The notes beneath the pieces are model-generated. The model made no database searches. It worked only from the letters and a program-made list of their open reading frames with translations, and had not been told where the DNA came from. This document shows positions 27,435 to 35,860 of a stretch of DNA of 64,000 bases, one piece after another. The position numbers and the translations under genes were made by a program. This stretch comes from Chitinophaga filiformis (GTDB lineage: Bacteria; Bacteroidota; Bacteroidia; Chitinophagales; Chitinophagaceae), in assembly GCF_023100805.1 (NCBI RefSeq), contig NZ_CP095855.1, positions 2,397,001 through 2,461,000 on the forward strand, read 5' to 3'. Position 1 is the stretch's first letter, and each line of letters opens with the position of its first letter.

Positions 27435-28436
27435 ATGAACTATCTTAAGATATGGTTATCAGTTGTTTGTAGTATTTTTTTACTGTCCGCCAGCGCTCAG
27501 GTCCTACCTAAAACAGCTGTCTCTGCTGCTGTTGACAGGATGGCGGTATTGCTGGAAGACCATTACGTTTACCCGGAGAAAGGCGCCGCTATTGCAGCTC
27601 ATCTGCGTGCTATATACAGTAGCGGGAAATTAGCATCAGCCGGTAGCTGGAAGGCATTAGCGGATGCACTTAGCAAACACCTGCAGGATTTTAGTCATGA
27701 CGGGCATTTGTATGTGCGTTATGATACAGGAACAAGCCGTCTCTTATTGCGCCAACAGCATATTGAGGCGAAGGACAATGAGGGTAATACCGCATCTGCA
27801 GAAGGACCAGACCCTTTCTTCTACGGAGCTGCTGCAGCAGCATATAATTATGGTTTTGAAAGTGTGAGGATCAGTAAGGAGAATATCGGTTATCTAAGTT
27901 TGTCAGAGATCAACATTTCCAGGAAATGCCTGCCCGTTTTATATGCTGCGATGACTTTTGTTGCCAATACCCGGGCATTGGTCATTGACCTTCGTAACAA
28001 CGGTGGCGGTGGTAGTGACACGGGGGCGGTCTTTGAAAGTTTCTTTCTGCCGGAAAATACGCCATTGATCACCTTCTCCAGCAGAACAGGCAAGCAGACC
28101 ACCGACAGTACCGTATCCTGGCTGAAAGAAAAGCGTTATGACCGTCCTGTATTCATTCTCATCAGCAATAAGACAGCATCTGCAGCAGAAGCTTTTACAT
28201 TCGCCATGCAAAGAACGGGAAGAGCTGTTGTGATAGGTCAGCCCTCGGCTGGCGCCGCGAATATGAATGCCTGGTTTCCTGTCAATGAGCATATTTACAT
28301 CTCTATATCAGAGATGGCGCCGGTATGGCATGGTACAACCGATACCTGGGAGCGAAAAGGGATACAACCGGATTATCCTGCAGTAACAGAACAGGAAATA
28401 ACAGCTATCATCCAAAAGAAAACAGGTAAGCAATAA
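27435..28436 (+). CDS. Exported S41-family (tail-specific) peptidase
   Basis: 333 residues from ATG 27435 (MNYLKIWLSVVCSIFLLSAS), with a signal peptide ending at about SASAQ. An N-terminal helical segment precedes the S41 core: LVIDLRNNGGGGSDTGAVFE, then the catalytic region FILISNKTASAAEAFTFAM with the Ser in TASAAE, then GQPSAGAANMN. No PDZ domain is obvious, so it belongs to the PDZ-less S41 group. It probably acts in the periplasm or outside; substrate unknown. It ends at a bidirectional terminator shared with cysN. Confidence 0.9.
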   Translation: MNYLKIWLSVVCSIFLLSASAQVLPKTAVSAAVDRMAVLLEDHYVYPEKGAAIAAHLRAIYSSGKLASAGSWKALADALSKHLQDFSHDGHLYVRYDTGTSRLLLRQQHIEAKDNEGNTASAEGPDPFFYGAAAAAYNYGFESVRISKENIGYLSLSEINISRKCLPVLYAAMTFVANTRALVIDLRNNGGGGSDTGAVFESFFLPENTPLITFSSRTGKQTTDSTVSWLKEKRYDRPVFILISNKTASAAEAFTFAMQRTGRAVVIGQPSAGAANMNAWFPVNEHIYISISEMAPVWHGTTDTWERKGIQPDYPAVTEQEITAIIQKKTGKQ

Positions 28437-28559
28437 GTGGAAGCAGCTTATTGCCTGTTATCATCGTCAGCCGGCTGCTTGCGTTAAAAAGTGAAGATGT
28501 CCGAAAGTAAATGAGAATAGCTTGAAGCCTGTGGCCTCCATCAGGTATCAGGATAAAAA

Positions 28560-28590
28560 AAGCCTGTATCGCATTCGTTGATACAGGCTT
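28560..28590. terminator. Bidirectional terminator between the S41 peptidase and cysN
   Basis: AAGCCTGTATC and GATACAGGCTT are perfect 11-bp arms with a 9-base loop; A-run before and TTTTTATT after, so it works in both directions for the converging genes. Confidence 0.92.
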
Positions 28591-28613
28591 TTTATTGAAA
28601 CGCTTATATAGTA

Positions 28614-29861
28614 TTAATCCACAAACCCAACTGCTACAGTCGAGTTGCTGAATTCATCGATCAGGATGAACGCTCCGTTGGCAGGGTTAGCATCATAGCT
28701 ATCTGCAAACACCGGCTGTGCGAGCTTCACGGTAATTTTACCGATATCATTCAGGCCCAGCTCTTTCTTATCTTCCAGGATCTTATTAGAAGTTACATCT
28801 ATCACATGTTGTATCAGCTGCACCTTTGCCTTCACGCGATTAATACCATGCTGCAACAGGTACGCTTTACCGGGTACAAGTTTCTGCTGATCCATCCAGC
28901 ACACCTGCGCAGAGAGCTCTTTCAACAGGGCAGGGGCATTCTCAGGTTTTGAGAACATGCTGCCACGGCTGGTATCAATTTCATCTTCCAGCGTGATCAC
29001 TACGCTCTGGCGTGCCTCCGCGGTAGTGAGTTGTGTTTCGAACTGCTCGATGGTCTTGATCTTGCTTTTCTGCTGGGAGGGGAGAGAAATGACCTCGTCG
29101 CCTACATTAAAATGACCGCTCACCACTTTACCGGCAAAACCGCGGAAGTCGTGATAAGCCTCTGTTTTCGGGCGGATCACTGACTGCACTTTGAAGCGGG
29201 CAGGGTGGCTGTTGTCTGCATGATCGAAGGTGATCTGTTCCAGGTATTCGAGCAGTGATTCGCCATTGTACCAGCTGATCTTTTCAGAGCGGGCAGCCAC
29301 ATTCTCACCATAGAGCGAAGAGATGGGGATGAATTTGATAGAAGGCGCCTTGAAAGCTGCGCTGGCAATCAGTGCCTGGAAATCTTCCACGATCTGGTTG
29401 AAGCGTGCTTCGCTGTATTCCACCAGGTCCATCTTGTTGACGCATACCACTAAGTAAGGAATACGCAGCAGGCTGGCGATGAAGAAGTGACGGTAAGTCT
29501 GTTCTACGATACCTTTACGTGCATCGATCAGTATGAGGGAAACCTGTGCATTGGATGCGCCGGTCACCATGTTACGGGTATACTCAATATGACCGGGCGT
29601 ATCGGCAATAATGTATTTACGGGTAGGAGTAGAGAAGTAGATATGTGCTACGTCGATAGTGATACCTTGTTCACGTTCGGCTACCAGGCCGTCTGTCAGC
29701 AGTGACAGGTCAGTGAAGTCAAGTCCCTTACGTTTGCTGGCAGCATGCAATGCTTCCATTTTATCCTGTGGAATAGAATGAGTATCATAGAGCAACCTGC
29801 CTATCAGGGTGCTTTTCCCATCATCTACACTGCCGGAAGTGGTTATACGTAAAACCTCCAT
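28614..29861 (-). CDS. cysN: Sulfate adenylyltransferase subunit 1 (GTPase)
   Basis: 415 residues, EF-Tu-like GTPase. With CysD it makes adenosine-5'-phosphosulfate (APS) from ATP and sulfate, with GTP hydrolysis driving the reaction. G motifs: GSVDDGKSTLIGRLL, DTPGHIEYTRN and VNKMDL. Domains II and III follow. No fused APS kinase (CysC) domain is present. Last gene of cysH-cysD-cysN, 102 bases after cysD. Confidence 0.96.
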   Translation of the reverse strand: MEVLRITTSGSVDDGKSTLIGRLLYDTHSIPQDKMEALHAASKRKGLDFTDLSLLTDGLVAEREQGITIDVAHIYFSTPTRKYIIADTPGHIEYTRNMVTGASNAQVSLILIDARKGIVEQTYRHFFIASLLRIPYLVVCVNKMDLVEYSEARFNQIVEDFQALIASAAFKAPSIKFIPISSLYGENVAARSEKISWYNGESLLEYLEQITFDHADNSHPARFKVQSVIRPKTEAYHDFRGFAGKVVSGHFNVGDEVISLPSQQKSKIKTIEQFETQLTTAEARQSVVITLEDEIDTSRGSMFSKPENAPALLKELSAQVCWMDQQKLVPGKAYLLQHGINRVKAKVQLIQHVIDVTSNKILEDKKELGLNDIGKITVKLAQPVFADSYDANPANGAFILIDEFSNSTVAVGFVD

Positions 29862-29963
29862 GTTATATTTTTTGAGTGGCGGAAAGTTTGGCTGTCCGCG
29901 ACGATTTTATACTAATTGATTGAATCCTGTAAGCGGAAAAAAACGATAGTAACTGGCGATTTG

Positions 29964-30872
29964 TTAAAAGTAGCCAGCCTGTTTTCTTTTCTCCATTGCT
30001 GCTTCTGAGCGTTTATCATCAATACGGGCGCCTCTTTCTGATATTTTGGCTTCCAGTATTTCACCAATGATATCTTCCAGCTTATCAGCTTCGGAGATCA
30101 CAGCTGCGGTACAGGTCATATCGCCAACAGTACGGAAGCGTACCTTTTGACGGAAGGGCACTTCTTCCTCGGTAGTATTGAGGAAAGGAGAGTAGGGCCA
30201 ATACATACCATCGCGTTCAATGATCTCTCTTTCGTGAGAGAAGTAGATAGATGGGATCTGCAGGTTTTCCCGGCGGATGTAATTCCATACATCCAGTTCT
30301 GTCCAGTTGGAAATAGGGAATACCCTCACGTTCTCGCCCAGGTGTATTTTACCGTTGAGCATATCGAACAGCTCGGGGCGTTGCATCTTGGCATTCCACT
30401 GACCAAATTCATCTCTTACAGAGAAGATCCTTTCTTTCGCACGTGCTTTTTCTTCATCGCGGCGGGCGCCACCGATGCAGGCATCAAACTTCAGTTCTTC
30501 GATAGCATCCAGGAGGGTTACGGTCTGCAGGGCATTTCTGCTGGCGTATTTACCGGTTTCTTCCTGTACTTTACCTTGATCGATGCTGTCCTGTACATTT
30601 CTTACAATAAGATCAAGACCCAGTGATTCCACCAGCCAGTCGCGGAACTGGATGGTTTCGGGGAAATTATGTCCGGTGTCTATATGTAATAAGGGGAAAG
30701 GAACTTTACCTGGATAGAACGCTTTCTGTGCCAGTCGCACGATAGTGATAGAATCCTTACCACCTGAGAACAGGATGGCGGGGCGTTCAAACTGTGCAGC
30801 TGTTTCACGTAAAATATAGATGGCCTCATCTTCCAACGCCTGCGGAAACTCCCACTGTATTTTATTGGTCAT
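29964..30872 (-). CDS. cysD: Sulfate adenylyltransferase subunit 2
   Basis: 302 residues. The ATP-pyrophosphatase-type catalytic subunit that adenylates sulfate. The PP-loop SGGKDSI is at about 36-42, with LHIDTGHNFPETIQFRD and CIGGARRDEEKARAKERIFS following; C-terminal GARIDDKRSEAAMEKRKQAGYF is typical. It lies between cysH (66 bases upstream) and cysN. Confidence 0.97.
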   Translation of the reverse strand: MTNKIQWEFPQALEDEAIYILRETAAQFERPAILFSGGKDSITIVRLAQKAFYPGKVPFPLLHIDTGHNFPETIQFRDWLVESLGLDLIVRNVQDSIDQGKVQEETGKYASRNALQTVTLLDAIEELKFDACIGGARRDEEKARAKERIFSVRDEFGQWNAKMQRPELFDMLNGKIHLGENVRVFPISNWTELDVWNYIRRENLQIPSIYFSHEREIIERDGMYWPYSPFLNTTEEEVPFRQKVRFRTVGDMTCTAAVISEADKLEDIIGEILEAKISERGARIDDKRSEAAMEKRKQAGYF

Positions 30873-30938
30873 AAGTCTTTATTTAGATGTCCCTGCGGAC
30901 CAGTTTATCAAGTTAATCATTTTTATGTTGTCTTATCA

Positions 30939-31622
30939 TCATCCGTGCAATCCGCACTCTTTTTTAGATAGTTCCCACCACCATCTGCCGGCGCGGGGAT
31001 GTTCTCCCGGTTCAATCGCGCGTGTACAGGGAGCGCACCCGATGGAGATAAAACCTTTATCGTGCAATTTATTGTATGGCACGTTCTTCTCCTGCAGGTA
31101 ACTGATCATTTCATCATATGTCCAGTTAATGAGCGGATTGTATTTATACAATTGCCTGGCTTCATCCCATTCAATGGCATGTAATGACTGCCGGTTTTCG
31201 GATTGTTCAGCACGAAGACCGGTGATCCATACTTTAACGCCTTTGAGTGCGCGGTTCAGCGGGACAACTTTGCGGATGTTACAACATTCTTTGCGGTTCT
31301 CTACGGATTCGTAGAAGCTATTAGGTCCTTTTTCGGCCAGTAACTTTTCAACTGAGGCTGTTTCGGGGAAATAGACTTCAAAGTTCTTCTTGTAGCGGGC
31401 GCGGGTGAGGTCCATCAGGTCATAGGTTTCCTGGAACAGACGTCCTGTGTCGAGGGTGAATACCCTGATCGGCAAGTTGGCACGCCAGATCATGTCGGCA
31501 ATCACCTGATCTTCCTGTCCAAATGAGGTGGAGAAGGCCACCGCTCCGGGGAATTGTGCTGCCAGATACTGCATGGCAGCGATTGGATCTAGTCCTTCCA
31601 GTGCTGTACTGATATTATCCAT
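30939..31622 (-). CDS. cysH: Assimilatory adenylylsulfate (APS) reductase
   Basis: 227 residues. Reduces APS to sulfite using thioredoxin-type electrons. Iron-sulfur ligands typical of APS-type enzymes are present: Cys113-Cys114 (RKECCNIRK) and Cys196-x-x-Cys199 (GCAPCTR), plus catalytic Cys223 in KKECGLHG. This cluster pattern favours APS over PAPS as substrate, consistent with the absence of a cysC domain here. First gene of the cysHDN unit. Confidence 0.95.
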   Translation of the reverse strand: MDNISTALEGLDPIAAMQYLAAQFPGAVAFSTSFGQEDQVIADMIWRANLPIRVFTLDTGRLFQETYDLMDLTRARYKKNFEVYFPETASVEKLLAEKGPNSFYESVENRKECCNIRKVVPLNRALKGVKVWITGLRAEQSENRQSLHAIEWDEARQLYKYNPLINWTYDEMISYLQEKNVPYNKLHDKGFISIGCAPCTRAIEPGEHPRAGRWWWELSKKECGLHG

Positions 31623-31715
31623 ATCTATCTAATCTCAATAGCCTGGCATTCATCTATAGTTGCCTATAAATGCCAGTAATACTTCCTTTAGTGAATTGGC
31701 AACTTCTGCTGTCTA

Positions 31716-31747
31716 CAAAAATACATAAACTCTATAAAAAGGATAGA
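31716..31747 (-). promoter_or_regulatory. cysH promoter -7 element and adjacent dyad, candidate Rrf2 site
   Basis: On the minus strand TATTTTTG (31723-31716) fits the -7 consensus. Just upstream is the dyad TCTAT-N7-ATAGA (31731-31747), a 17-bp spacing typical of Rrf2-family operators. No -33 TTTG is present, suggesting regulator-dependent activity (inference). Confidence 0.5.
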
Positions 31748-31799
31748 CTTTTTTTAATCACCTGGTGTGTGCGCGGTTAATTGTTGTTTATCAGTATGT

Positions 31800-32530
31800 T
31801 GTGTGAGTGGTGTGATCGGTTCTTCCGCTTGCTGGCTGATGCGCTGCTGTATATAGTGTTTCGGTTGTTGTTTGATTGGGGTTTGGGGCGGCCGTCGACC
31901 GGTTTCAGGTAGGGCTCCCGGGCTGTACCCCTTTGCGAGCACTATCTATCCGGCCCGGTCAATCGTGTGGGCTTTTGAATGTCGATCGAACCCCTATCAA
32001 TCGTAGATGGGCTCTCCAAGGGCTAAGGCCCGTCAGTCTTCCGTATGGTCGGTTCTTCCGCTTGCTGGCTATGCTCTGCTGTATATAGTGTTTCGGTGTT
32101 GGTTTGATTGGGTTTTGGAAGGGCCGTCGACCGGTTTCAGGTAGGGCTCCCGGGCTGTACCCCTTTGCGAGCACTATATATCAGGCCTGGTCAATCGTGT
32201 GGGCTTTGGGATGTCGATTTAACGCCTATCAATCGTAGATGGGCTCTCCAAGGGCTAAGGCCCGGTAGCTCCTCCTGAAACCGTGTGATCGGTCCTTCCG
32301 CTTGCTGGCTGATGCACTGCTGTATATAGTGTTTCGGTTGTTGTTTGATTGGGGTTTGGGGCGGCCGTCGACCGGTTTCAGGTAGGGCTCCCGGGCTGTA
32401 CCCCTTTGCGAGCACTATCTATCAGGCCTGGTCAATCGTGTGGGCTTTTGAATGTCGATCGAACCCCTATCAATCGTAGATGGGCTCTCCAAGGGTTAAG
32501 GCCCGGTAGCTCCTCCTGAAACCGTATGAT
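31800..32530. repeat. Large tandem repeat, three copies of ~232-241 bp with internal 24-bp inverted repeats
   Basis: The landmark CTGTACCCCTTTGCGAGCAC occurs at 31923, 32155 and 32396. Copies 2 and 3 contain CGGTTTCAGGTAGGGCTCCC... (32132-32155, 32373-32396) matched by an inverted partner ending CTCCTGAAACCG (32260-32283, 32501-32524), 20 of 24 positions complementary. The minus strand shows three similar open frames starting MLAKGYSPGALPETGRRP; they mirror the repeat and are not considered genes. Copy 1 has a decayed right end. Confidence 0.9.
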
Positions 32531-32950
32531 CGGTCCTTCCGCTTGAGGGATGGGGTGGAAGGAAGAACAATGTTGGAGGCTAGAGATGATAAAAGCCTCA
32601 TCCACCCATCACCACTCCAAACCTCGTTGGGAGCCGGGAGGTAGCGGACGGTTCCAGATGGAGATCGCGGGCCTTCGGCTCTTTGACCCACGCTTGATGA
32701 AGCTAAATATAGATCCAATGTTTACACGCTTGATAAAGCCTTATAGTCATTCTGCCAAAGAGGCGCCGACCGCGGTCCCATCTGGAACCGCAACGCGTTC
32801 CAGGCATCCGACAGTAATCCCACCAATCATCCCAGTACTATCAATCTACGTTGTCGATGGGAAAGGCAAGTGTGAATCCATTGGTATACAAGGCCATCGA
32901 GCGGGACAATACGTCCAGGGGCAATCCAAATCCCAACTAATGGAGGGAAA
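32531..32950. repeat. Repeat-island remainder with an inverted repeat
   Basis: Non-coding, and different in sequence from the tandem copies next to it. CGGTTCCAGATGG at 32649-32661 is the exact inverse of CCATCTGGAACCG at 32778-32790. GTAG stands five bases before the left arm. Long open frames on both strands have no recognisable domain and look like repeat translations. It may be another element of the same kind, now decayed. Confidence 0.6.
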
Positions 32951-32954
32951 CAAA

Positions 32955-32979
32955 AAAGCCGGGGATCAACCCCGGCTTT
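32955..32979 (-). terminator. Intrinsic terminator of the Rrf2 gene
   Basis: AAAGCCGGGG and CCCCGGCTTT form perfect 10-bp arms around a 5-base loop. On the minus strand it is followed by TTTTTTG, eight bases after the Rrf2 stop. It should separate rrf2 from the cysHDN transcript. Confidence 0.92.
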
Positions 32980-32986
32980 AAAAAGA

Positions 32987-33415
32987 TTATAATATTGAGA
33001 CATTCCTCGTTAATATATCCTTCAGTGTCTTATTCTCAAGGATTTTCAACGTCGCGTCCCGTACTTTACTCATAACATCGTTCAAGCCACACACCGCTTC
33101 ATCCCGGCAATTCTCGCATCTTTCATAGTAATTGAGACTCACACAGGGAAGCAGCGCAATCGCACCATCCAACAGGCGGATAATCCTCGCCAAAGGAATT
33201 TCCTTCGGAGCTTTCAGCAGGTAGTAGCCACCACCTTTGCCTTTCTTACTCCCCAGGATGCCCGCATTCTTCAATTCCAACAGGATGTTCTCCAGGAATT
33301 TGATGGAGATGTTCTTCTCCTGGGCAATTTCAGAGATGAGAATGGGACCTTTGTCAGCATTTTCTGCCAGGTGTATGAGCGCGTGAAAAGCGTATTGCGT
33401 TTTTTTAGACAACAT
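32987..33415 (-). CDS. Rrf2-family transcriptional regulator with a cysteine cluster
   Basis: 142 residues. The winged-helix Rrf2 domain begins MLSKKTQYAFHALIHLAENA; the recognition region ISIKFLENILLELKNAGIL and the wing KKGKGGGYYLLKAP are standard. Cys91, Cys100, Cys103 and Cys109 (PCVSLNYYERCENC) fall where IscR/NsrR-type members bind an Fe-S cluster. Upstream of cysHDN on the same strand; regulation of sulfur assimilation, as for CymR, is the leading guess. IscR-like Fe-S control is the alternative. Confidence 0.92.
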   Translation of the reverse strand: MLSKKTQYAFHALIHLAENADKGPILISEIAQEKNISIKFLENILLELKNAGILGSKKGKGGGYYLLKAPKEIPLARIIRLLDGAIALLPCVSLNYYERCENCRDEAVCGLNDVMSKVRDATLKILENKTLKDILTRNVSIL

Positions 33416-33453
33416 ATCGATTGATTTGCATCCCTCCCAGATGTTTGTTACTA

Positions 33454-33461
33454 CAAAGATA
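33454..33461 (-). promoter_or_regulatory. Putative -7 element TATCTTTG of the Rrf2 gene
   Basis: Fits TAnnTTTG on the minus strand, 38 bp upstream of the Rrf2 ATG and within the short gap after dapB. Confidence 0.45.
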
Positions 33462-33476
33462 ACAGCTTTTTACGTC

Positions 33477-34193
33477 TTACAGGCTTAATACGTCTTTCAT
33501 ACTGAAGATCCCTGTTTTACCTTTCAGCCATTCCGCGGCAATCACAGCGCCGGACGCAAATCCTTCGCGGGAATGAGCAGTATGGGTGATGGTAATATCG
33601 TCAATAGCGGAAGTGTAGGTAATGCTGTGGGTACCCGGAGCCGGGTCTATACGTTTGGAAATGATGGAGAGCTGTTCTGGTTTGGAAGCCTCATCATTTA
33701 CCCATTCCTGCTTGCGGCGTACCTTTTCCATCAGCTGCTCGGCCAGGGTAATGGCGGTTCCACTCGGCGCGTCCCGTTTCTGGGTATGGTGGATCTCCTC
33801 CATTTTTACCTCATACTGTGGCTGATTCGCCATTAATTCTGCCAGGCGTTTATTGATCTCGAAGAAGATATTCACACCCACGCTGAAATTACTGGCGTAG
33901 AGGAATGCCCGGTGTTGTTCCAGGCATATAGATTTTACGGCAGGGAGCTGCTCCAACCAGCCGGTGCTGCCACAAACCACAGGAACATTGGCGGCGAAAC
34001 ACTTCAATATATTATTATAGGCGGTTTCCGGACCGGTAAACTCGATTGCAACATCAGCTTTGCTGAGTTCTTCCTTCTCCAGCAGATGCTGACTGTTCAG
34101 GTCAACACGATGAACAATCTCATGTCCTTTGGCTACGGCGATGGCCTCAATTGCCTTTCCCATTTTTCCGTAACCGATAAGCGCTATTTTCAT
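33477..34193 (-). CDS. dapB: 4-hydroxy-tetrahydrodipicolinate reductase
   Basis: 238 residues. NAD(P)H-dependent step of the lysine/diaminopimelate pathway. NAD motif IGYGKMGKAIE at 5-15, catalytic EEIHHTQKRDAPSGTA (two His and Lys) and the C-terminal HTAHSREGFASGAVIAAEWL. Shorter than the enterobacterial enzyme (about 270), normal for Bacteroidota. Fourth gene of parA-parB-DUF5683-dapB, 49 bases after the DUF5683 stop. Confidence 0.95.
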   Translation of the reverse strand: MKIALIGYGKMGKAIEAIAVAKGHEIVHRVDLNSQHLLEKEELSKADVAIEFTGPETAYNNILKCFAANVPVVCGSTGWLEQLPAVKSICLEQHRAFLYASNFSVGVNIFFEINKRLAELMANQPQYEVKMEEIHHTQKRDAPSGTAITLAEQLMEKVRRKQEWVNDEASKPEQLSIISKRIDPAPGTHSITYTSAIDDITITHTAHSREGFASGAVIAAEWLKGKTGIFSMKDVLSL

Positions 34194-34242
34194 AATATAT
34201 TGAGTTAGATGCTATTAGTAGAAATTAGTAGAAGAGGAGTAA

Positions 34243-34935
34243 TTACCACTTGTTGCCAAGGGCGATCTGATTGCTGTACTTCTTCTTACCACCTATGGAG
34301 AAACGCAGGCTAAGCCCAAGTGCCTGATTATTAATAACGGTTGGTACGATCTTCATACTCAGGTCATCCGACATGTTGAAGTCCTTCAGGTGGGCAAACA
34401 CTGTAGCATCCACGATGTTCAATCCATAGGCAAGCACAAATACCAGCACGGAGTAGTCTACGTATTCCCGGTAGGCATCCCGCAGGTATTTAAGACCATT
34501 GTCACTGTACAGTCCAACATAGTCGTCAACCGTATCGGCATTGCCGTCCATACGGATACGATAGGCATTCCGGAAGGTACGGTAGTGGTCCATGTTGACG
34601 ATAAAGGTACCGGTAGTGATGCCGAGGGCGGCATATACCAGGGGGATCTTCCAGTACTGCCTATTGTAGGCCTGTCCGAGGCCGGGTAGTACGGCTGAAT
34701 AAAAAGCTGCCTTCCGCGGACTATGAAGGGTTGGAGCGACAGGTTTTACTGAATCTCTTTTGATGTAAAGCTCAGTGGTGTCTTTCCGGTTGTCCGGCTG
34801 CTGTTTACGCAGATAAGCAGCCTTGGTGCTGTCCTGGGCCAGCAGGGTGGCAGGCAGACAAACAAATACCGGTAATACCAGTAAGCAAAGACGTAATAAT
34901 AAATGAGAAAATGTATTCCCGGACTGTTTAGCCAC
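34243..34935 (-). CDS. DUF5683 membrane-associated protein
   Basis: 230 residues starting at GTG 34933-34935, which overlaps the parB stop by eight bases; no ATG lies in frame near the N-terminus. A signal-like segment (LLLRLCLLVLPVFVCLPATLLAQ) is followed by DUF5683: KAAFYSAVLPGLGQAYNRQYWKIPLVYAALG with two likely membrane segments, then DHYRTFRNAYRIR. Function unknown. Its conserved place between parB and dapB suggests an envelope role. Confidence 0.87.
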   Translation of the reverse strand: MAKQSGNTFSHLLLRLCLLVLPVFVCLPATLLAQDSTKAAYLRKQQPDNRKDTTELYIKRDSVKPVAPTLHSPRKAAFYSAVLPGLGQAYNRQYWKIPLVYAALGITTGTFIVNMDHYRTFRNAYRIRMDGNADTVDDYVGLYSDNGLKYLRDAYREYVDYSVLVFVLAYGLNIVDATVFAHLKDFNMSDDLSMKIVPTVINNQALGLSLRFSIGGKKKYSNQIALGNKW

Positions 34936-35860
34936 CGTATAAGTCTATTTTTTCTAATATGCTATCGAGCTCCTCGTCGGAGTAGAACTCGATGGTAACG
35001 CTACCTTTCCCATTCTTGCTTCTGTCCAGTTTCACTTTTGTGGCAAAATGACTTGCCAGGTTATCTTCTATCTTCTGATAGGCCGGCGGTAATGAGCTTT
35101 TAGCTGCCTTTTTCACATTGCCCTTGTCAATGTGGGTAGTTTTACGCACCAGGTCCTCTGTTTGACGTACGGAGAGCCCGTTCTGCATGATCTCATTGAA
35201 AACGAAGAGCTGTTTCTCTATATTTTCCACGGCGATCAATGCCCTGGCATGTCCCATGCTTAATTGTCCGTTGCGGACAGCTACCTGGATGTCTGGTGGC
35301 AGTTTAAGCAGGCGTATATAGTTGGTAACGGTACTTCTTTCTTTACCCATACGGTCGGCTACCTGTTCCTGGGTGAGTACGCACTCTTCCATCAGGCGTT
35401 TATAGCTCAGGCCGATTTCTATTGCATTGAGATTTTCCCGCTGTAGGTTTTCCAGCAGGGCCAGTTCCAGCAGTTCCTGGTCGTTCGCCTGGCGGATATA
35501 GGCCGGAATATCTTTCAGACCTGCCATCCGGCTGGCGCGTAAACGCCTTTCACCCGCTATCAGCTGGTATTTGTTAGGGCCCACCTTGGACACGGTAATA
35601 GGTTGTATTACATCGTGCAGTGAGATGGACATACTTAATTCCTGTAAAGCTTTCTCGTCAAAGTCCCGGCGTGGCTGTTTAGGATTCACATCCACCTGAT
35701 CGAGCGGTATACGCTCAATACCGGTAGCCCTTGCCACAACTTGCTCGCCCAGTGCGCTGGTGGTCTGTTTGAGGTCGGTATCAATATTTTGCAGCAGCGA
35801 GCGGATACCTTTACCCAACGCCTCTTTCTTATTCGGATTCCCCTTACTCTGATTGCTCAT
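34928..35860 (-). CDS. parB: Chromosome-partitioning protein ParB
   Basis: 310 residues. Binds parS sites and, with ParA, segregates the origin region; ParB proteins are CTP-dependent DNA clamps. The N-terminal ParB/Srx domain (about 50-140) includes NPKQPRRDFDE and AGERRLRASRMAGL; the helix-turn-helix is LTQEQVADRMGKERSTVTNY; a C-terminal dimerisation region follows. It overlaps parA by 17 bases and DUF5683 by 8, indicating a translationally coupled operon. Confidence 0.96.
   Translation of the reverse strand: MSNQSKGNPNKKEALGKGIRSLLQNIDTDLKQTTSALGEQVVARATGIERIPLDQVDVNPKQPRRDFDEKALQELSMSISLHDVIQPITVSKVGPNKYQLIAGERRLRASRMAGLKDIPAYIRQANDQELLELALLENLQRENLNAIEIGLSYKRLMEECVLTQEQVADRMGKERSTVTNYIRLLKLPPDIQVAVRNGQLSMGHARALIAVENIEKQLFVFNEIMQNGLSVRQTEDLVRKTTHIDKGNVKKAAKSSLPPAYQKIEDNLASHFATKVKLDRSKNGKGSVTIEFYSDEELDSILEKIDLYGG

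Noticed and set aside
31754..32718. Minus-strand frames starting MLAKGYSPGALPETG and one starting MDLYLASSSVGQ
   Set aside because: They follow the DNA repeat period and have decayed, differing ends; no domain. Kept as repeat, with coding flagged only as a test in the findings.
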